Shown: positions 13,867 through 27,000, counted from the first letter of the stretch. The stretch: 64,000 nt of DNA from Paramecium pentaurelia (GCA_905183005.1 CAJJDO010000049.1:187856-251855); one strand, 5' to 3'. Notes: generated by a model not told the origin, from the letters alone. Made by a program: numbers and translations.

Positions 13867-14460
13867 ATGAATAGCTTAGATAAAGAGAAGGTTTTGTTCT
13901 TTTGTTGTGATATTTAGGATGTTTTTAATAATGAAGCAAATTAAAAGAATTATAATTGTTTGTAAGTTATAGAATGTGCATGTTTGATGAATGAATTTGC
14001 TAAAGTTTTTGACATACCCATTATTGTTTCGGAATAAAACCCTAAGGTTTTTGGAAGTACAGTTCAATAATTAAAGAACACTTTCACATAAAACACTCAT
14101 TTTTATGAAAAGTTTACTTTTACAATGCTTTCTGATAAAGGATTAGAAATATTAAAACAATATCCTAATAGAAATCAAGTTGTAATTTATGGATTAGAAA
14201 CTCATATTTGTGTTTAATAAACATGCTTGGATCTCATTAAATTAGGTTATTAAGTTTATATATTGACTGATGGTACATCAAGTAGTAAACCATTATATAG
14301 ATCAACTGCTTATGAAAGATTAAAATAATGTAATGTATATTTAGAGACTTCATAATCTGTAATGTACACATTAATGTAAACTTCATAAAATGAGAAATTT
14401 AGAGAGGTTTTAAAATTAATAAAAAAATATCAATTTTAAAACATATTTCCAAGTTTATGA
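13867..14460 (+). CDS. Isochorismatase-like cysteine hydrolase
   Basis: 197 residues without introns. The fold signature is visible: a beta strand ending in Asp (LFFCCDIQDVF), a middle block with Pro-Lys (NPKVFGS), then VIYGLETHICVQQTCLDL, which carries the nucleophile Cys, then VYILTDGTSS. This is the Asp-Lys-Cys set of the isochorismatase/nicotinamidase superfamily, closest in layout to eukaryotic ISOC1/ISOC2 proteins. Substrate is unknown. A decayed tandem copy follows directly downstream. Confidence 0.85.
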
Positions 14461-14519
14461 TTAATTTATTATATTATTAAAATCATAAATTATGAAGATT
14501 AGTTAATTATTATAAAATA

Positions 14520-14840
14520 GAAAACTCTTTTTCAATTTTGATATCTAAACTGTCTTTAATAATCCTAAACATATGTATAAACCAGGTTAAACAATATGAT
14601 ATGCTTAATTAATGAATGAAGTATATACCTTCAATAGGATATAAATTACATATCCTAACTGATGGGACATCAAGCAACAAACCTTTATATAGATCAATAT
14701 GTTGTTAAATATGAACTTAATAGGGATTGGTAATAAACAATTCATAATCAGTTTTTATATGAATTATTATAGTCATATAAAGATGAAAAGTTCAAAGCAA
14801 TTTTTAGTTTATTTAAATATGAAGAGGTATTACAAAATTA
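14520..14840 (+). pseudogene. Relic of the isochorismatase-like gene
   Basis: The DNA recalls the intact gene just upstream in three ordered blocks. Near 14530-14575 it resembles the 5' end. At about 14652-14700 a block encoding the LTDGTSS strand is preserved almost base for base. At about 14735-14800 it resembles the 3' end. The reading frame is broken, and the part with the catalytic Cys is missing. It is therefore an internally deleted tandem duplicate that is no longer coding. Confidence 0.7.
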
Positions 14841-14879
14841 TGTATAATAATTATAAAGATTAAAAATAAACAAATAATA

Positions 14880-16163
14880 TCACACTAAATTAGCTTTTTC
14901 CATATATTCTTCTTTTAATTTTGATTTACCAATTTTATAATATTTTTATTAGAATATTGAGTATTTTTTGAGCATTTCTAAATGTAAATATCTCATTTAT
15001 GCTGATCTAGTTTTATCTATAAATTATGAATCTGCATATTTATCAATAATAGCCATAGTTTCTGGAAAATAATAATCTTATTATTCAGGATCAATTTCTT
15101 CTTCTATGTCTCCATAATACATCGCATCTAATATTGCATGTCTTTCAACTAAATCTTCACATGTTAAATCTTTGAAAAGAGTTTTCTTTATTTTTGGAAT
15201 TTCCAATTCATACTTTAAATGGGATGCACATTTATTATCTAATAAATCTACAATAGCATCAGATTACATATTGCCAAATATACCAAAAACTCTTTTATAT
15301 TATTTCTTTACTGCTAAATATTCTATTAAAGTAGTCATGAATTCATCTGATCTTTTTAAAAATATATGAGGTATAATTTAATATGCAACATTCATAGGAG
15401 TATTTGGAAAAATGTCTGGATTTTAAGGTGTTGCCATACATGCAATTTAAAAATATTATTATAATTAAGGTAATGTTAATTAATTACATAAGGATTCTCT
15501 GAAAATTAGAGCTGGAATATCTGCTAACATTATTTTGGCATTAAACTTTTTAGCATAATATGAAATTGTAGCTATTTTATCATAATCTATTCTTTCCTTA
15601 TTTATATATGGCTCATATTCTTAAAATTCTAACTTATCATGTTATAATATTTCTGCTATCTTTTCATGATATCCAACAGGCATAATCTCTTCAGGATCTC
15701 TGATAATCTAATTAATGTAATCCTTTGATGATTTAAATTAATAATTAAAGCCTTTAAGTATTTAATCAGGTTTCATTTAAAGCATAATTAATGAAGGTCT
15801 GGAAAACAATAATAGCTTATAAAGATTTTTTATAGGAACATGTTCCCATTAAGATCCTGCTAATGTGAAATTAACATCTTAATATTTAAAAATATGAACT
15901 TTGCCATGAGGGTTCTTATATGCAAATTCCCTATATTATTCTTAAGTCAAAAAATAATCATTTTATCTTCCAATTTTGTTTGCTTGATATTAATATTGAA
16001 AATCTAAATTAGTTTATTCTTTCAATTCTTAAGGATTTATATCATTCTATTCTTTTAATACTGGAGATAACAAATATTTTGAAGGCAATTTACCAATGCG
16101 TTCTAAAGTTTTGTTTATTTTAATTGGTTTGACTGCTACAATGAAAAATTGTTTCAATTTCAT
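14880..16163 (-). CDS. TraB/PrgY-like domain protein (tentative)
   Basis: 427 residues, intronless. It starts at the ATG at 16163 (MKLKQFFIVAVKP), only about 30 bp after the TGA that ends the upstream SNARE frame. The N-terminal third is basic and could be a mitochondrial targeting region. The middle has a strand-helix pattern resembling TraB (FSRPSLIMLQMKPDQ, later FNAKIMLADIPALIFR and VFGIFGNMQSDAIVDLL). TraB-like proteins of eukaryotes sit in the mitochondrial outer membrane, but no C-terminal membrane helix is evident here. Family assignment is uncertain; otherwise a conserved-looking hypothetical. Confidence 0.5.
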
Positions 16164-16193
16164 TTGTGGTGAATAATATAATGAATATTAATA

Positions 16194-17283
16194 TCAATTT
16201 TATTATTATTGTTATTAAGCATTAGGATCTTAATGAGGTCTAGAACCAGCACTATATAACAATACTATAATCACAACTAGAGTAACATTCCTATTATATT
16301 TATAATAATTACCTTTTGAATTTATATATATATATTAAAATGTTTTTCATAATTTCTGTAACAAAGTAATTATGCCACAAAAGAATAGCCTAAATTTATA
16401 AACAATATTACATCCTTCCATTATTTCCTTATTAAACTTAGGATGCTTTTTTCACTTCTTTATCAGCTTCTTTCACTTTCTATTTAGAATTTTTCACTTC
16501 TAAACTTATTATATCAATTTTTAATCCTTGTTCTTTTATCATTTTAGCTCCATCTGTCATCATTTAATTTAATTAATATATAACTCTAACATCTATAATA
16601 ATAATACTATCCCATTTCACTTATCTATTAATTCCATCTTTATATAAATTATTCATCATATAATATTTCATCTAACAATTATACATCTATTTAATTATCA
16701 TTATGATGATCTTTAAAAGATTGTTTAGCAGATTATAAACTTGTCCTCTATCTTGATAATAACTGATCAGTTAATTTTTTTAGTTTTTTATTTGAATCTT
16801 AGAATACTTGAATCAACTTCTATACATTTTGTTATCTTTGTGACTATATTTCAATTATAAATATTATTTACATTCTCTGACTTTTTAATAATTGAATAGA
16901 TTGCATCTATTGTATTATTTTTAGCATTTCATCTAAATCATTTTTTGCTTCTGTTACTAAAGTTGGTCTAAATAAAAATCTCTTCAATCAAATACATATC
17001 ATCCATTCCTTTTGAAGATTTATTATCAATAATCTATTTAAAAACCATAAAAAATACTTCATCTTTTAATTAATGATAGAACTTTTCAAAATTAAGTATT
17101 CTTGCTTATGCCATCTAAGTCATCTTAGTTATTTAAGTCTCTCCATCATTTTTACGAAGATCCTAAAGCTCAAAAGTATCTTATTATTTCTGATTTAATA
17201 TATATTTTTACTTTCACTTTGTTAAACTCTTATAAAAATGACATATAAATATTTTATAATCTTTTATTTTAATTCATTTCCAT
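16194..17283 (-). CDS. Syntaxin-like t-SNARE
   Basis: 329 residues with introns at 17190-17211, 16968-16995, 16593-16620 and 16291-16312; the exon sum is a whole number of codons. The N-terminal two thirds are helical, like an Habc bundle. A SNARE-like heptad segment follows (VIYQLNQMMTDGAKMIKEQG, LKIDIISLEVKN), then a basic linker (KEADKEVKKAS) and a hydrophobic anchor (NVTLVVIIVLLYSAG), with a short Gln-rich tail. The position of the anchor right after the SNARE motif supports a membrane fusion role. The C-terminal end is less sure. If a 22-nt GT..AG stretch near 16390 is spliced, the protein would stop near 16347 with a shorter anchor. Confidence 0.6.
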
Positions 17284-17420
17284 GAACAAAGAGTGATCAA
17301 CTAATTTTTATAGATGTCAATTCATTACCTAAAATTCACATCTTTTCAAATAGATTGGAATTATTAAATATCAAGATGAAATTCTTTGCTAATATTTATC
17401 ATTACATACTAGATTTATTC

Positions 17421-17714
17421 TCAAAACAAATGGCAATATTGTGATTTAAACTAAAACTTAGAATCATTATAATCATAATAATCAATTTTTGATTTTTAAT
17501 AATAAAGAGGATTGATTAAAAGACTTTAAGATAAATTCTTTGATTGGATATCTGGTTTGCTAAGAGAGTAATAAAATCTAGTTAATTTTTCTGAAACATT
17601 AACAATTTCTAATATTATTAGTTATAGCTTATTATTTATAAATCTTTTTATCTTAACCAATTTGCAAATGAGTTTTTAAGCGATTAAATTAATAAATCTT
17701 TAAATTCCTTTCAT
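17421..17714 (-). CDS. Small hypothetical ORF
   Basis: 97 residues under the ciliate code, on the minus strand upstream of the SNARE gene. It is rich in Lys, Leu, Ile and Tyr, with no recognised domain. It may be a real small gene, a 5' exon of the SNARE gene, or chance. No intron or conserved motif supports it. Confidence 0.25.
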
Positions 17715-17762
17715 TTCAAATCAAAAAATCAATATATAATTTTTTTATAAAATTAAACACAA

Positions 17763-18370
17763 ATGAAACAGACAAACATCTTTATTTAGAGCTCTCAATA
17801 TATTGCAGAATAATCAGAACCAATTAAATTTATAGAATTTTCAAGTAAGCCTTATTTGGATGAATCAAATATATATACTTATAGAAATTAAGAAAAGTTT
17901 GGAAGATTTAAATTGGTTCATAGAAGTTATTATTATATAATATAATTTAGATAGAGAATCCATATAGATCAAGTTGGGCTAACTAAATTTTAAATAAACA
18001 TTATAATATTGAAATTGTTGAAAAGGAGAGTAAAATTAAAATAAAGAAATTGCCAGCCACTGAAGGTGCATCTTAAACTTTAATAAATCATTTACCTGCT
18101 ATTTAGACATAAAATAAAAGAGACAGAAGTTAATTTCTATCTAGCATCTCTCATTATGCTAAAAATAATTAAGAAAACTTCTTTAAACAAAAAAGAAAAT
18201 ATCATATTTCTACATCTAGAGAAAACAATAGTTCTAATATACAAAATTCATTATATCAATAAACAGAAGTGAATGATGTATTATCTCTATTATAAGTCAA
18301 AAGTTAAGATAGATTAATGCCAATTTTTGATGTTAATTTTAAAACAAATCTTTTATAATACGATTTATGA
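17763..18370 (+). CDS. Hypothetical protein
   Basis: 192 residues with a 29-nt intron at 17926-17954. Basic and Ser/Asn-rich, with no membrane helix, coiled coil or known motif. The second exon has the codon pattern of a real gene and is open over about 420 nt. It stands back to back with the minus-strand ORF upstream. Role unknown. Confidence 0.6.
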
Positions 18371-18757
18371 ATTCCTTATTTTTTTTTATAATGATATTTC
18401 ATATTTAAATAAAATTAGTAAAATTAATTAGACTCAACCTGCTGCATTTACATCAGAAAATAAATAAAAAATATGGTTGATAGTAAATTAAAATCATATA
18501 ATAAATATAGTTTATACCTTAGTATTCATATACTCATTGATATTTTATTAAATCTATTTGTATGATTGCAACGTATTTAGAATGAAAAATGTTTTTAATT
18601 TATATAAAATAAAAAAAATTGATTTTATATATTTAAAAACAATTTATAGTTACATTGGTATTATAAATCATAATATTCTTTATAGTGATTTTATATTTCT
18701 TTACAATCTATAGGGAAAATAATATATTATTTATAATTATTTTAAATAATTAAATTT
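18371..18757. other. Intergenic region
   Basis: About 390 bp of A/T-rich sequence between two plus-strand genes. I see no frame, RNA gene or repeat in it. Confidence 0.5.
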
Positions 18758-19158
18758 ATGAATTTTATTCGTAAAAGACTTGGACTGTTGCCCTAAACAA
18801 CAGCTATAATGGAAATATACCAATCAGAATAATCAAATGAAGTTATTTATTTATATAGGAGAATTTTAAAATAAATCTCAATTACTTATGAAAGAAGATT
18901 AGAAAGAATGCAAAAATTAAAAGAAGCATAATGGATATTTAGAGAATGTAAAGATGAAAAGGAGTAAGAATAAATTAAATACTTGAAGAATTAAGGATAT
19001 TTAGGTATAATTATTTTTTATTGTGCATAATAATAGTATTAAAGATGTTAGAATAGAATTAAGTTTTGCCTTCCTTTTATCCTAATCCATTAGATTTAGT
19101 TGAACCTGAAGTTCATAATTAATTTGGAAAATAATTATATAATAGAGTTAAGTTTTGA
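18758..19158 (+). CDS. LYR-motif (Complex1_LYR) protein
   Basis: 122 residues with one 32-nt intron at 19005-19036. The LYR signature is clear: VIYLYRRILKQ, followed by a basic helix (ERRLERMQKLKEAQWIFREC). The C-terminus runs to LPSFYPNPLDLVEP. LYR proteins are small mitochondrial factors that bind acyl carrier protein and help assemble respiratory complexes or Fe-S proteins. Which subfamily this one belongs to cannot be told by eye. Confidence 0.75.
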
Positions 19159-19569
19159 TTTTTAAAGAATTTATTGTATTTAGAAATTAGAAGAAAAGTT
19201 TATTCATAAAAATATTTAATTCATTTTCTAGTAAAAAAATTTAATTAACTTTTATTCATTTTCTAGTTTTAGAATGCTTGTTAATTTTTCTTAGTTTTAG
19301 AATAAAATTTAAAATTTATTTCTCATTCCCTTTCATAGTTTATGAACAAATAAAATTCTTGTCTTTATTATCATTTTCTTTCAATGTTTATTAAAAGTAT
19401 GATTTTCCTATAAAATTCTTTTAAGCTCTTAATATCTAAGATAGAAATGTTTAGAATTATTTTATAAACTATAAACAATTATATATATAATAATATTCTA
19501 ATTAAGTTTTTCATTTATATACAACGGAATAGAAATAATAAATGTATATAAATAATTTTATAATCTTTA
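19159..19569. other. Intergenic region with a short direct repeat
   Basis: About 410 bp without a coding frame. The word TTCATTTTCTAGT occurs twice, near 19221 and 19255. Nothing else was recognised. Confidence 0.5.
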
Positions 19570-20520
19570 ATGAAAAGCAAGGGTGATTAAAGTAAAGGAA
19601 ATATAAAATAATAACCTGAAAAATAAGGTAATACTTATAAGGAAATTCAATGTCATTATCATCCAAATGAAAAACTAAAATATTTCTGTAAGAAACCTGA
19701 TTGTCTTTAACCTTTATGCAAAATTTGTTTAGATATTCATATAGAAGAACATTAGGAATAAAATGATACTAAGGATGTAATTTCTTATTAGAAATGTTTG
19801 TCTGAGGTTTCTAAGAAAATGTCAGATAATTTAGAATATTTTTCAGACAAAATTGGATAATTGCATAATTATATTGATAGAATCATTAATTTTTAATGTC
19901 CATAAAATTGGATGAATTTAATACAGACTTCAGAGAATCAAATTATTGATTTAATTAAAAGCTATTTTAGCAATCTAAAATCATATTTATTTTCAACCAC
20001 TCCTGAAATTAATAAATTATATTCAGCTTAGGATCGTTTAATTATATGTTCAACAAGACTTGATTAACTTAAGTCAGAATTAGAAAATCTAAAGAATGAA
20101 AACTCAGTCACTTAAATAATTTTATATTATTAAGGAGATGTAGAAAAACTAAATAATAAATATTTATAATATCTTGAATAAACTTTTGATGAACTAAAAT
20201 AAATTGATTTTTCTACTATAAATGCACCTAAAATTTTAATAAATCATAATAAATTAAATAATCTATTAGAATTATTGAATGAATATATTAATTATGAATA
20301 ATAATAAGAAGTATAAGAAGAATAAGAAGTATAAGTTGAATAAGATTAATATGATGAAGAACCATAAATTGATTAATCTGATTAAAGAGAATAAACCATT
20401 CAAAATGATTAATCAGAAAGAGAAGAAGAATAACCTATTGATATTATTATAGCATAAGAAGAATTATCAGATTAAAATGAATATCCTTAATAATCTAATG
20501 AAGAGGATTTAGAATATTGA
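19570..20520 (+). CDS. B-box zinc finger coiled-coil protein (copy 1)
   Basis: 316 residues, intronless. Residues about 30-60 form a B-box-like zinc finger (CHYHPNEKLKYFC, then CLQPLCKICLDIH). A coiled-coil domain follows, and the last 80 residues are almost only Glu, Gln and Asp. No RING finger is present, so it is not a classical TRIM ligase. Such B-box proteins are numerous in ciliates and mostly uncharacterised. The next gene, 51 bp downstream, has the same order of domains and is probably a diverged tandem copy. Confidence 0.75.
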
Positions 20521-20571
20521 ATTTTAATTTTTTTAACTGTTTTAAATTAACTGAAATAATAAAAATTAAAT

Positions 20572-22037
20572 ATGAATAACTCGTCTATACCACAACTCCC
20601 TTAAGCTTCTATCTATGAACCAACAATATCAATTTAAAAAATTTAGCCACATTATCGATTTGATTCTAATAATATGCCTAGAATTTAATGTTATTATCAT
20701 TAAGACAATCCAAATAATTACATCAAATACTTTTGCAGATAACCTGAATGTTTAATGCCATTATGTGATAAATGTGTTTAGCAGCATTTAACTTAATATC
20801 ATACTTAAACATAAAGTAATTTCCTATTTAATAAACTTTAGGTAATATTATACCTTTTGAAACCATACTTTCAGAAATTTATTAAAATTTAGCTGCAGAT
20901 TGTAATGAAATGTGTGATCAAATAAATAAAATTTAATAATTATCAGAAAGAACAACTACTGATAAATTAGTTGGAAAGAAATCATTATATACAAATCCAA
21001 CTAAATTAATAGAATCTGCAAGAGATTAAGTTATAGCAATTGTTAATAATTATTTTGAAACTTTAAAAACTTATCTTCTAACATAAATTGAAGAACCTTT
21101 ACCTGATATTAATGTTAAACCTGCTATAAAAGATTTAAAATTAAAATGGGAATAAAATATCAAAGATCTAGAATCCATAAATAATCCAGTAGCATCAATT
21201 GAAAAAGTAATTGAATACTGTGAAGAAGAATTAAGAAAAAAAAATGATACCATTTTGAATGAAGCAGAAAAATTAATCAAAATGCTTGAAACATCAACAC
21301 CTCAATATAGACAATATGGAGTGGATATTCCTCAATTATTTGTCGATCCATCATTTTTACCAAGATTTTTATGGGTCTTAGAGAGATATGCCTTTTTCAA
21401 TCTTCAACCTTTAGAACCAGAAGTTCTTCCTCCTCCAAGAATTATTGAACCAATGCCAGTTTATGATATTCCACCTCCACCAAGATATTATGATCCATAT
21501 CCCCCTGTTGATTAAGTTGTTTATAGAGATCCAATTGTTATTAGGGAACCTGTATTTAGAGATAGTTTAATCAGAGAAAATGAATATCCAGAAGAAATGG
21601 ATGATGCAAATCGTTAACGAAGATATAGAGGAAGATAATAATAATACGATTATTTTCCTGATAATGAAAATGATGCCTTTTTCATGAAGAGTGTGTCAAA
21701 GGAAAAAGAAAAAAAGAGAAAATCAAAAGTTGAAGAATCTCCAAAACCAGTATACAAAATAACTGAATAATATGAATCACAGAAAAAAAAAAAAACTAAC
21801 AAATCAAAAGGTCCAAAAGAAATACTAATTAATCATAATGTTTCAACTACCTAATTACCATAATAATAATAGTATTAGACTATATAAGCATCAACTTATT
21901 AAGTTTAACCTACTTATTAACCTCTATAAACAGCAAATATCTTATTGCAAACCAATACCTAAATTGACTAGTCTCAAAAAGCACCTTCTGGGATGACAAA
22001 ATCAAAAATTACAAACTAAGCCTATAAAAACATATGA
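20572..22037 (+). CDS. B-box zinc finger protein with Pro-rich and Gln-rich tail (copy 2)
   Basis: 479 residues with a 26-nt intron at 20816-20841. The zinc-binding block (CYYHQDNPNNYIKYFC, then CLMPLCDKCVQQH) matches that of the upstream neighbour. A coiled-coil middle follows, then a Pro/Tyr-rich stretch (residues about 270-320: EPEVLPPPRIIEPMP, YDIPPPPRYYDPYPP), then a basic Lys-rich segment and a Gln/Thr-rich tail. The Pro-rich part could bind SH3, WW or profilin-type partners. Role unknown. Confidence 0.75.
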
Positions 22038-22094
22038 TTATTTTTAATATATTATTCAAAATATAATTTAGAATTTTTTTAATTTAACTATATA

Positions 22095-23084
22095 TTATAG
22101 ATAATCATTACAACTTCGTTAATAAAATAATAAATAAATTTTATCAATCATTTAATAAAAAACTTAACAAATTGTCTTTTAATGATTATTGTTATTATTC
22201 TTATTTTTATTGTATATCTTATTAATTTAATTTTTGTATTTGAATTCCTTAAAATAAATTAAAAAAATACCTATTTTTGCAGCCTCTTATTCTGTCATTG
22301 TCAAAATGCAACATAATTATTATAAAATAGATTATCTTATTTTTTAAGGAGCCCTGTTATCAAAATAATTTAATAAGGCCTCTTTTATTATTCGTTTATC
22401 AATTAAATTTTATTAATTTTAAGAAATCATCTAAAATTTTTTATTACAATTTTCAAGAATTTATTCCTTTTCATATTACAATTACACTATTATTTCTTCT
22501 TTCTTTCTAATCTTTTATGATAACTCTTAAATTTAAATCTAAACACCTTCATCTAAATGTCTTTCTGCTAATTATTTATTTAATTAATTAATATTTTCCT
22601 TATATTCTTTAATTTTATTTTCATATTCTTCCTCTTTAATATCAAACTTTTATTAAGCAGTTTCATTAACAAATTAAAAGTTAATAATACTCTAATTCAG
22701 TGTCTCTATTGTCTCTTCATAAGATGATATCTTTTTTGTTAATTATTGAATTTCACAATTCTTATTAACAATTACTTTATTTTATTCATTTAATTTTTAT
22801 ATATCTTATTATTAATTAGATAATTAAGTCTATAGAGTAATAATCTATAATAATTCTAATAATAATTACTTCATTTTATTTTTTATTAATTTAATTTTTC
22901 AAATTTTCTATTTCACTCTATTTTGTTTTAATCTCTTCTAATTAATCTTTCCTAATTTTTTCTGAATCTTAAACTTACTTTTCTAAATCCTTCTTTTTTT
23001 ATTCAACTTTTTATAATTAATTGTATATTTGATTAGCCCTTTCAACTTATTCATTGAATTTTGTTTAACTTTGTTATAATTCTT
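22095..23084. repeat. 990-bp direct repeat, copy 1 (next to N)
   Basis: The sequence is the same as 23086-24075 wherever I compared it, and a single N at 23085 separates the two. It contains the 3' end of the giant coiled-coil gene, whose stop would also read at 22146-22144. The arrangement is typical of two contigs with an unmerged overlap. Confidence 0.9.
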
Positions 23085-23085
23085 N
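23085..23085. other. Single N, assembly joint
   Basis: An undetermined base at the exact junction between two identical 990-bp stretches. It marks a contig joint rather than a biological feature. Confidence 0.9.
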
Positions 23086-24075
23086 TTATAGATAATCATT
23101 ACAACTTCGTTAATAAAATAATAAATAAATTTTATCAATCATTTAATAAAAAACTTAACAAATTGTCTTTTAATGATTATTGTTATTATTCTTATTTTTA
23201 TTGTATATCTTATTAATTTAATTTTTGTATTTGAATTCCTTAAAATAAATTAAAAAAATACCTATTTTTGCAGCCTCTTATTCTGTCATTGTCAAAATGC
23301 AACATAATTATTATAAAATAGATTATCTTATTTTTTAAGGAGCCCTGTTATCAAAATAATTTAATAAGGCCTCTTTTATTATTCGTTTATCAATTAAATT
23401 TTATTAATTTTAAGAAATCATCTAAAATTTTTTATTACAATTTTCAAGAATTTATTCCTTTTCATATTACAATTACACTATTATTTCTTCTTTCTTTCTA
23501 ATCTTTTATGATAACTCTTAAATTTAAATCTAAACACCTTCATCTAAATGTCTTTCTGCTAATTATTTATTTAATTAATTAATATTTTCCTTATATTCTT
23601 TAATTTTATTTTCATATTCTTCCTCTTTAATATCAAACTTTTATTAAGCAGTTTCATTAACAAATTAAAAGTTAATAATACTCTAATTCAGTGTCTCTAT
23701 TGTCTCTTCATAAGATGATATCTTTTTTGTTAATTATTGAATTTCACAATTCTTATTAACAATTACTTTATTTTATTCATTTAATTTTTATATATCTTAT
23801 TATTAATTAGATAATTAAGTCTATAGAGTAATAATCTATAATAATTCTAATAATAATTACTTCATTTTATTTTTTATTAATTTAATTTTTCAAATTTTCT
23901 ATTTCACTCTATTTTGTTTTAATCTCTTCTAATTAATCTTTCCTAATTTTTTCTGAATCTTAAACTTACTTTTCTAAATCCTTCTTTTTTTATTCAACTT
24001 TTTATAATTAATTGTATATTTGATTAGCCCTTTCAACTTATTCATTGAATTTTGTTTAACTTTGTTATAATTCTT
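23086..24075. repeat. 990-bp direct repeat, copy 2
   Basis: Copy of 22095-23084. This one is continuous with the rest of the coiled-coil gene to the right. Confidence 0.9.
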
Positions 24076-27000
24076 AATTTATCTACTATTCCTTCTTAGA
24101 ATATTCTGTACCACATAAAATAAGTTTCTATTAATAATCCCCTAACTATTATTTGGCCTCTTAACCTGCCTTTTAAGACTATTTGAGTTATTATGTTAAA
24201 TTATCAATTTCTTTTTTAAAAGATTCTCTAATTTGACTGATATTACTTAAAATATTAGATTTTATTTTATCTAAAGAGTTTATATCAAGACTTTATATTG
24301 CTTCTTAAGATAGATTTTAATATATTTCTGTAAATGCAATTTCTATTTATTTTATAAATGCATTTTATTCTTCATTCTATTTTTATAAAATCTAGATTTG
24401 ATGCTATTTCCCTTTAACTTAATCATTTAAATTATTAGATTCTTCATATAAAGTAATATATTGCTCATTTTTCTAAATGTAATTTTATTCTAAATGAGAA
24501 ATTTTATCTTTAATTTACTAATATTCTTTTTCCATCTCATTCCTCTAATATACAGCCTTCTCAAACTTACTTTCTAATTCAACAATCATATCAGCATTAC
24601 TTTAATTTTCTTATTCCTCTTTCTATAACAAGGATTATAATTCTTCTTTTTCTTGTTTCAATTTACCTTCTTATTCTGTCAGAATTTCTTATTTTTTTTT
24701 TAATTCATTATTATTTAAGTTCAATTCATCTAAATGTTTTTACAATACTTAGATTTCTAGTTTAAGATTTATGATTTCATTTTCTTTCTCTTATATTTGC
24801 TCATTTAATCTATCTATTTCTTCTGATGATTATTATTCTAATTTAACTAAAGTTTAAGATATTTGTTAGTAATCTTATTAAATTAATTAAATCTTGATCT
24901 CATTTTCATTATTAATTTCATTTAATTTTAGATTTTTAAGTTATTCTTCATTGATCTCATTGGTTAATTATTGATATTAACTTTAAAGTTAATTTATTAT
25001 TGATTAAAATTATTGAATTTATTATGTTTAATTTTAATTTTGTTGATCTTATTATTCAATTTAAATTTATAATTGTTTATCTTTTTCAGATAAGTCTTTA
25101 ATAGTATTCTCTAATTAATGTTTCTCTTCTTAATCATTTTCTATAATGGATTCTAGTTATTATATTTTTTTATAACTATTTTCAAGTTCTAAACTAGTTG
25201 TTTGTATTTCAAGTTAAGCTTCTTATAAAGCAGTTTAATGTTAATGATTTTTTTCTTCATTTTATTAAACAAGATCTTTTAATTATTTCAACTATTCCTC
25301 ATTATCAGTTTGTTAACCTTCAATTTATTATTACTTTATTAATTAAGATTCAGAATTTTTCAAAGCTTCAATTAAATTCTATATTTATAGATTTAATTCA
25401 TTTATTTCTTAGGTTTTCAAATTTTAGAAATCATTTAATATATGTTGCTATTCTTAATTTGATTATAATAATTAATTAATTTAATTATTTAGATCTTCTT
25501 CTTTTATTTGATTTTGATTCAATTGTTATCTTAATTCATCCAATTACAATTCCAAGTTTTAATTTTTTATCTCTTTTTCTTAAAGTATTTCTCTAAGTTC
25601 TTATTCGTTTTATTTATTTTTAGAAATTAAATCTTATAATTATTAGATTTCTTCTAATTTTTATTAGATTATTTAATTTGTAGAATTTAATGTAATTTAT
25701 AAGTTATTTATTTCATTATTATTATTAATTTCATTCTATTTATCTAATTAATTTTGTTCATTTTCTTATTTAATTTATAAATTTTCAATATCTCCTTCCT
25801 CTTATTAATGAGAATGTTCTATTAATTTATCAGTTTAATTATTAATATTTAAATTTTAAATCTCTTACTCATTTCTAATATTAGTATTTATAAAATCTAC
25901 ATCTATTTGTTGTTTTTCAATATCATCACTTTATTCAATTTTTTAAATTATTTCAATTTATTCTTCTTAAACTGAATTTTGAATTTCATTTTGAATTTGA
26001 TTATGATTTTATTCTATTTCTTATTATTATTATAAAATTTATTGATCGAATTTCTATATAAATCCATCTTATTCATTCATAGATGTTGATTTATTTAAAA
26101 GTTATAATTTATTTTCAGTTTAGAAATCTTCTTCTTATACTTAAGATTCTGCTAATAAATTTTATAATTCTTTAATTCTTGTTTAAGATTATGTGAATAT
26201 TTATTCGAGATATTCATAATCTGATTATAATTTCTCTGATTCATTAAATTTATTTTCGAACTCTTCCACTTAAGATTAAATTTATTGATATTTTATTTTT
26301 AATTCTTAATTTTCAGAAATAATCTATTTAATATCTTAATTTTCATTAGATAGATCTGATAATTTGTATTATAAACTTTCAATATCTTATTATAAAATTT
26401 AATTTTTCTCTTAAAATTCTTATATTATTTAATTTGATTAATTATTTTATTATTTCAATTCTTAGTTTATACTCATTTATTCTTGAAATTTTTACATAAT
26501 ATCATCTACTTATGAGAGCAATAATTCAACTTTTAATTCAATTTATTTATTTTATGTATCCTTCTGAACTAAATGATTTTAATAAGTGATAATATCTTTT
26601 TTTTAATCTTCAATTCTTACTAATTATTCATATAATTATGCTTATAAATCCTCAATTAACATATTACTTTAATTACATTAAACAAAATCATCTCCTTAAT
26701 ATTTATCAATTTACATTAACAAATTATTCAATAATAATTATTATTATTCTTTTTGTTCAGATAGAGATTAAACCAATTTATTTAAATTTTCAATTTCACG
26801 AATTTAATCTAATTGTTTTTCAGTCTCCATTTAGTTATTTTATTATTATATATTAATTTAATCCTTTAGTTTTTCAATTTCTTAATTTAATTCATCCAAT
26901 GTGTGTATTTCATTAATAACATTAATTTTATCTTAATTATAATCAACAGTTTGAATTTCTTAATTCTCTTAGATTATTTTTTTGTTGATTTGATCATCAT

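Noticed and set aside
16194..16196. TGA as a premature stop in the TraB-like gene
   Set aside because: Upstream of it lies a good SNARE anchor in the frame of the SNARE gene, and downstream there is a proper ATG. Two genes explain the sequence better than one broken gene.
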